5,241 bases of DNA, taken from positions 1 through 5,241 of the forward strand of contig CAMLIA010000253.1 of NCBI GenBank assembly GCA_946479905.1, read 5' to 3'. The first letter of the stretch is position 1; each line of letters opens with the position of its first letter. Below are positions 5,108-5,241 of this stretch, piece after piece. This DNA comes from an uncultured Frankiales bacterium (GTDB taxonomy: Bacteria; Actinomycetota; Actinomycetes; Mycobacteriales; SCTD01). Below the pieces are notes generated by a model. That model did not search any database. It saw nothing but the letters and a program-made list of their open reading frames with translations, and was not told the origin of the DNA. The translations under genes and the position numbers were made by a program.

Positions 5108-5241
5108 TCAGACCTCGAGCCAGGCCTTGGCGAGGATCTCGCGGGTCTCGGGGAGCAGCTGGGGCAGCACCTTGGTGTGGCCGACGACCGGCATGAAGTT
5201 CGTGTCGCCGCCCCAGCGGGGGACGACGTGCTGGTGCAGGT
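5108..5241 (-). CDS. HIT-family nucleotide hydrolase/phosphorylase, C-terminal end (gene runs off the right edge)
   Basis: Only the last 44 full codons are in the window. They read LHQHVVPRWGGDTNFMPVVG, then TKVLPQLLPETREILAKAWLEV and a TGA stop. The two bases cut at the window edge (AC) fit a preceding His codon, which would complete the histidine triad HLHQHVV; the middle His is the nucleophile that attacks the alpha-phosphate of nucleotides. PRWGGDTNFMP and TKVLPQLL are typical of the actinobacterial group that includes Rv2613c, reported as a diadenosine tetraphosphate phosphorylase. In mycobacteria this gene lies just upstream of pgsA in the same direction; here it is on the same strand but about 3.3 kb away. 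The exact substrate cannot be told from this fragment. Confidence 0.88.
   Translation of the reverse strand, partial: LHQHVVPRWGGDTNFMPVVGHTKVLPQLLPETREILAKAWLEV

Overview
The window comes from a high-GC actinobacterium. Most third codon positions are G or C, there are GTG starts and 4-bp GTGA gene overlaps, and the gene set for phosphatidylinositol mannoside (PIM) synthesis is confined to actinobacteria that make phosphatidylinositol. I cannot name the genus. I infer it is not Mycobacterium itself, because the mycobacterial order has no EF-G gene or nuclease cassette at this spot.

Layout. Positions 1-1751 on the minus strand hold a tightly coupled PIM operon, transcribed right to left: pgsA (phosphatidylinositol phosphate synthase), patA (PIM acyltransferase) and the first part of pimA (phosphatidylinositol mannosyltransferase), which runs off the left edge. 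Together they make the phosphatidylinositol headgroup, add the first mannose and acylate it, at the inner face of the membrane. A 73-bp divergent control region (1752-1824) follows. It has a TANNNT -10 box placed for a leaderless pgsA message on one strand and a strong Shine-Dalgarno for the next gene on the other. Positions 1825-3942 on the plus strand encode a 705-residue EF-G paralogue of the EF-G2 (FusA2) type, whose G-domain motifs are visibly degenerate.

Positions 3943-5107 are the unusual part. One 319-codon gene (winged-helix AbiEi-like N-terminus, DUF559/Vsr-like nuclease fold at the C-terminus) is bracketed by long inverted repeats: 50-bp inner arms matching at 45 positions, and an outer 17-bp pair that is perfect. 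The left side carries an extra, diverged copy of the repeat. The whole unit sits between two convergent genes, starting 4 bp after one stop codon and ending immediately next to the other. It looks like a small mobile or selfish cassette with no recognisable transposase.

Positions 5108-5241 on the minus strand are the C-terminal end of a HIT-family nucleotide hydrolase/phosphorylase. In mycobacteria this HIT gene lies directly upstream of pgsA on the same strand. Here the EF-G2 gene and the cassette separate the two.
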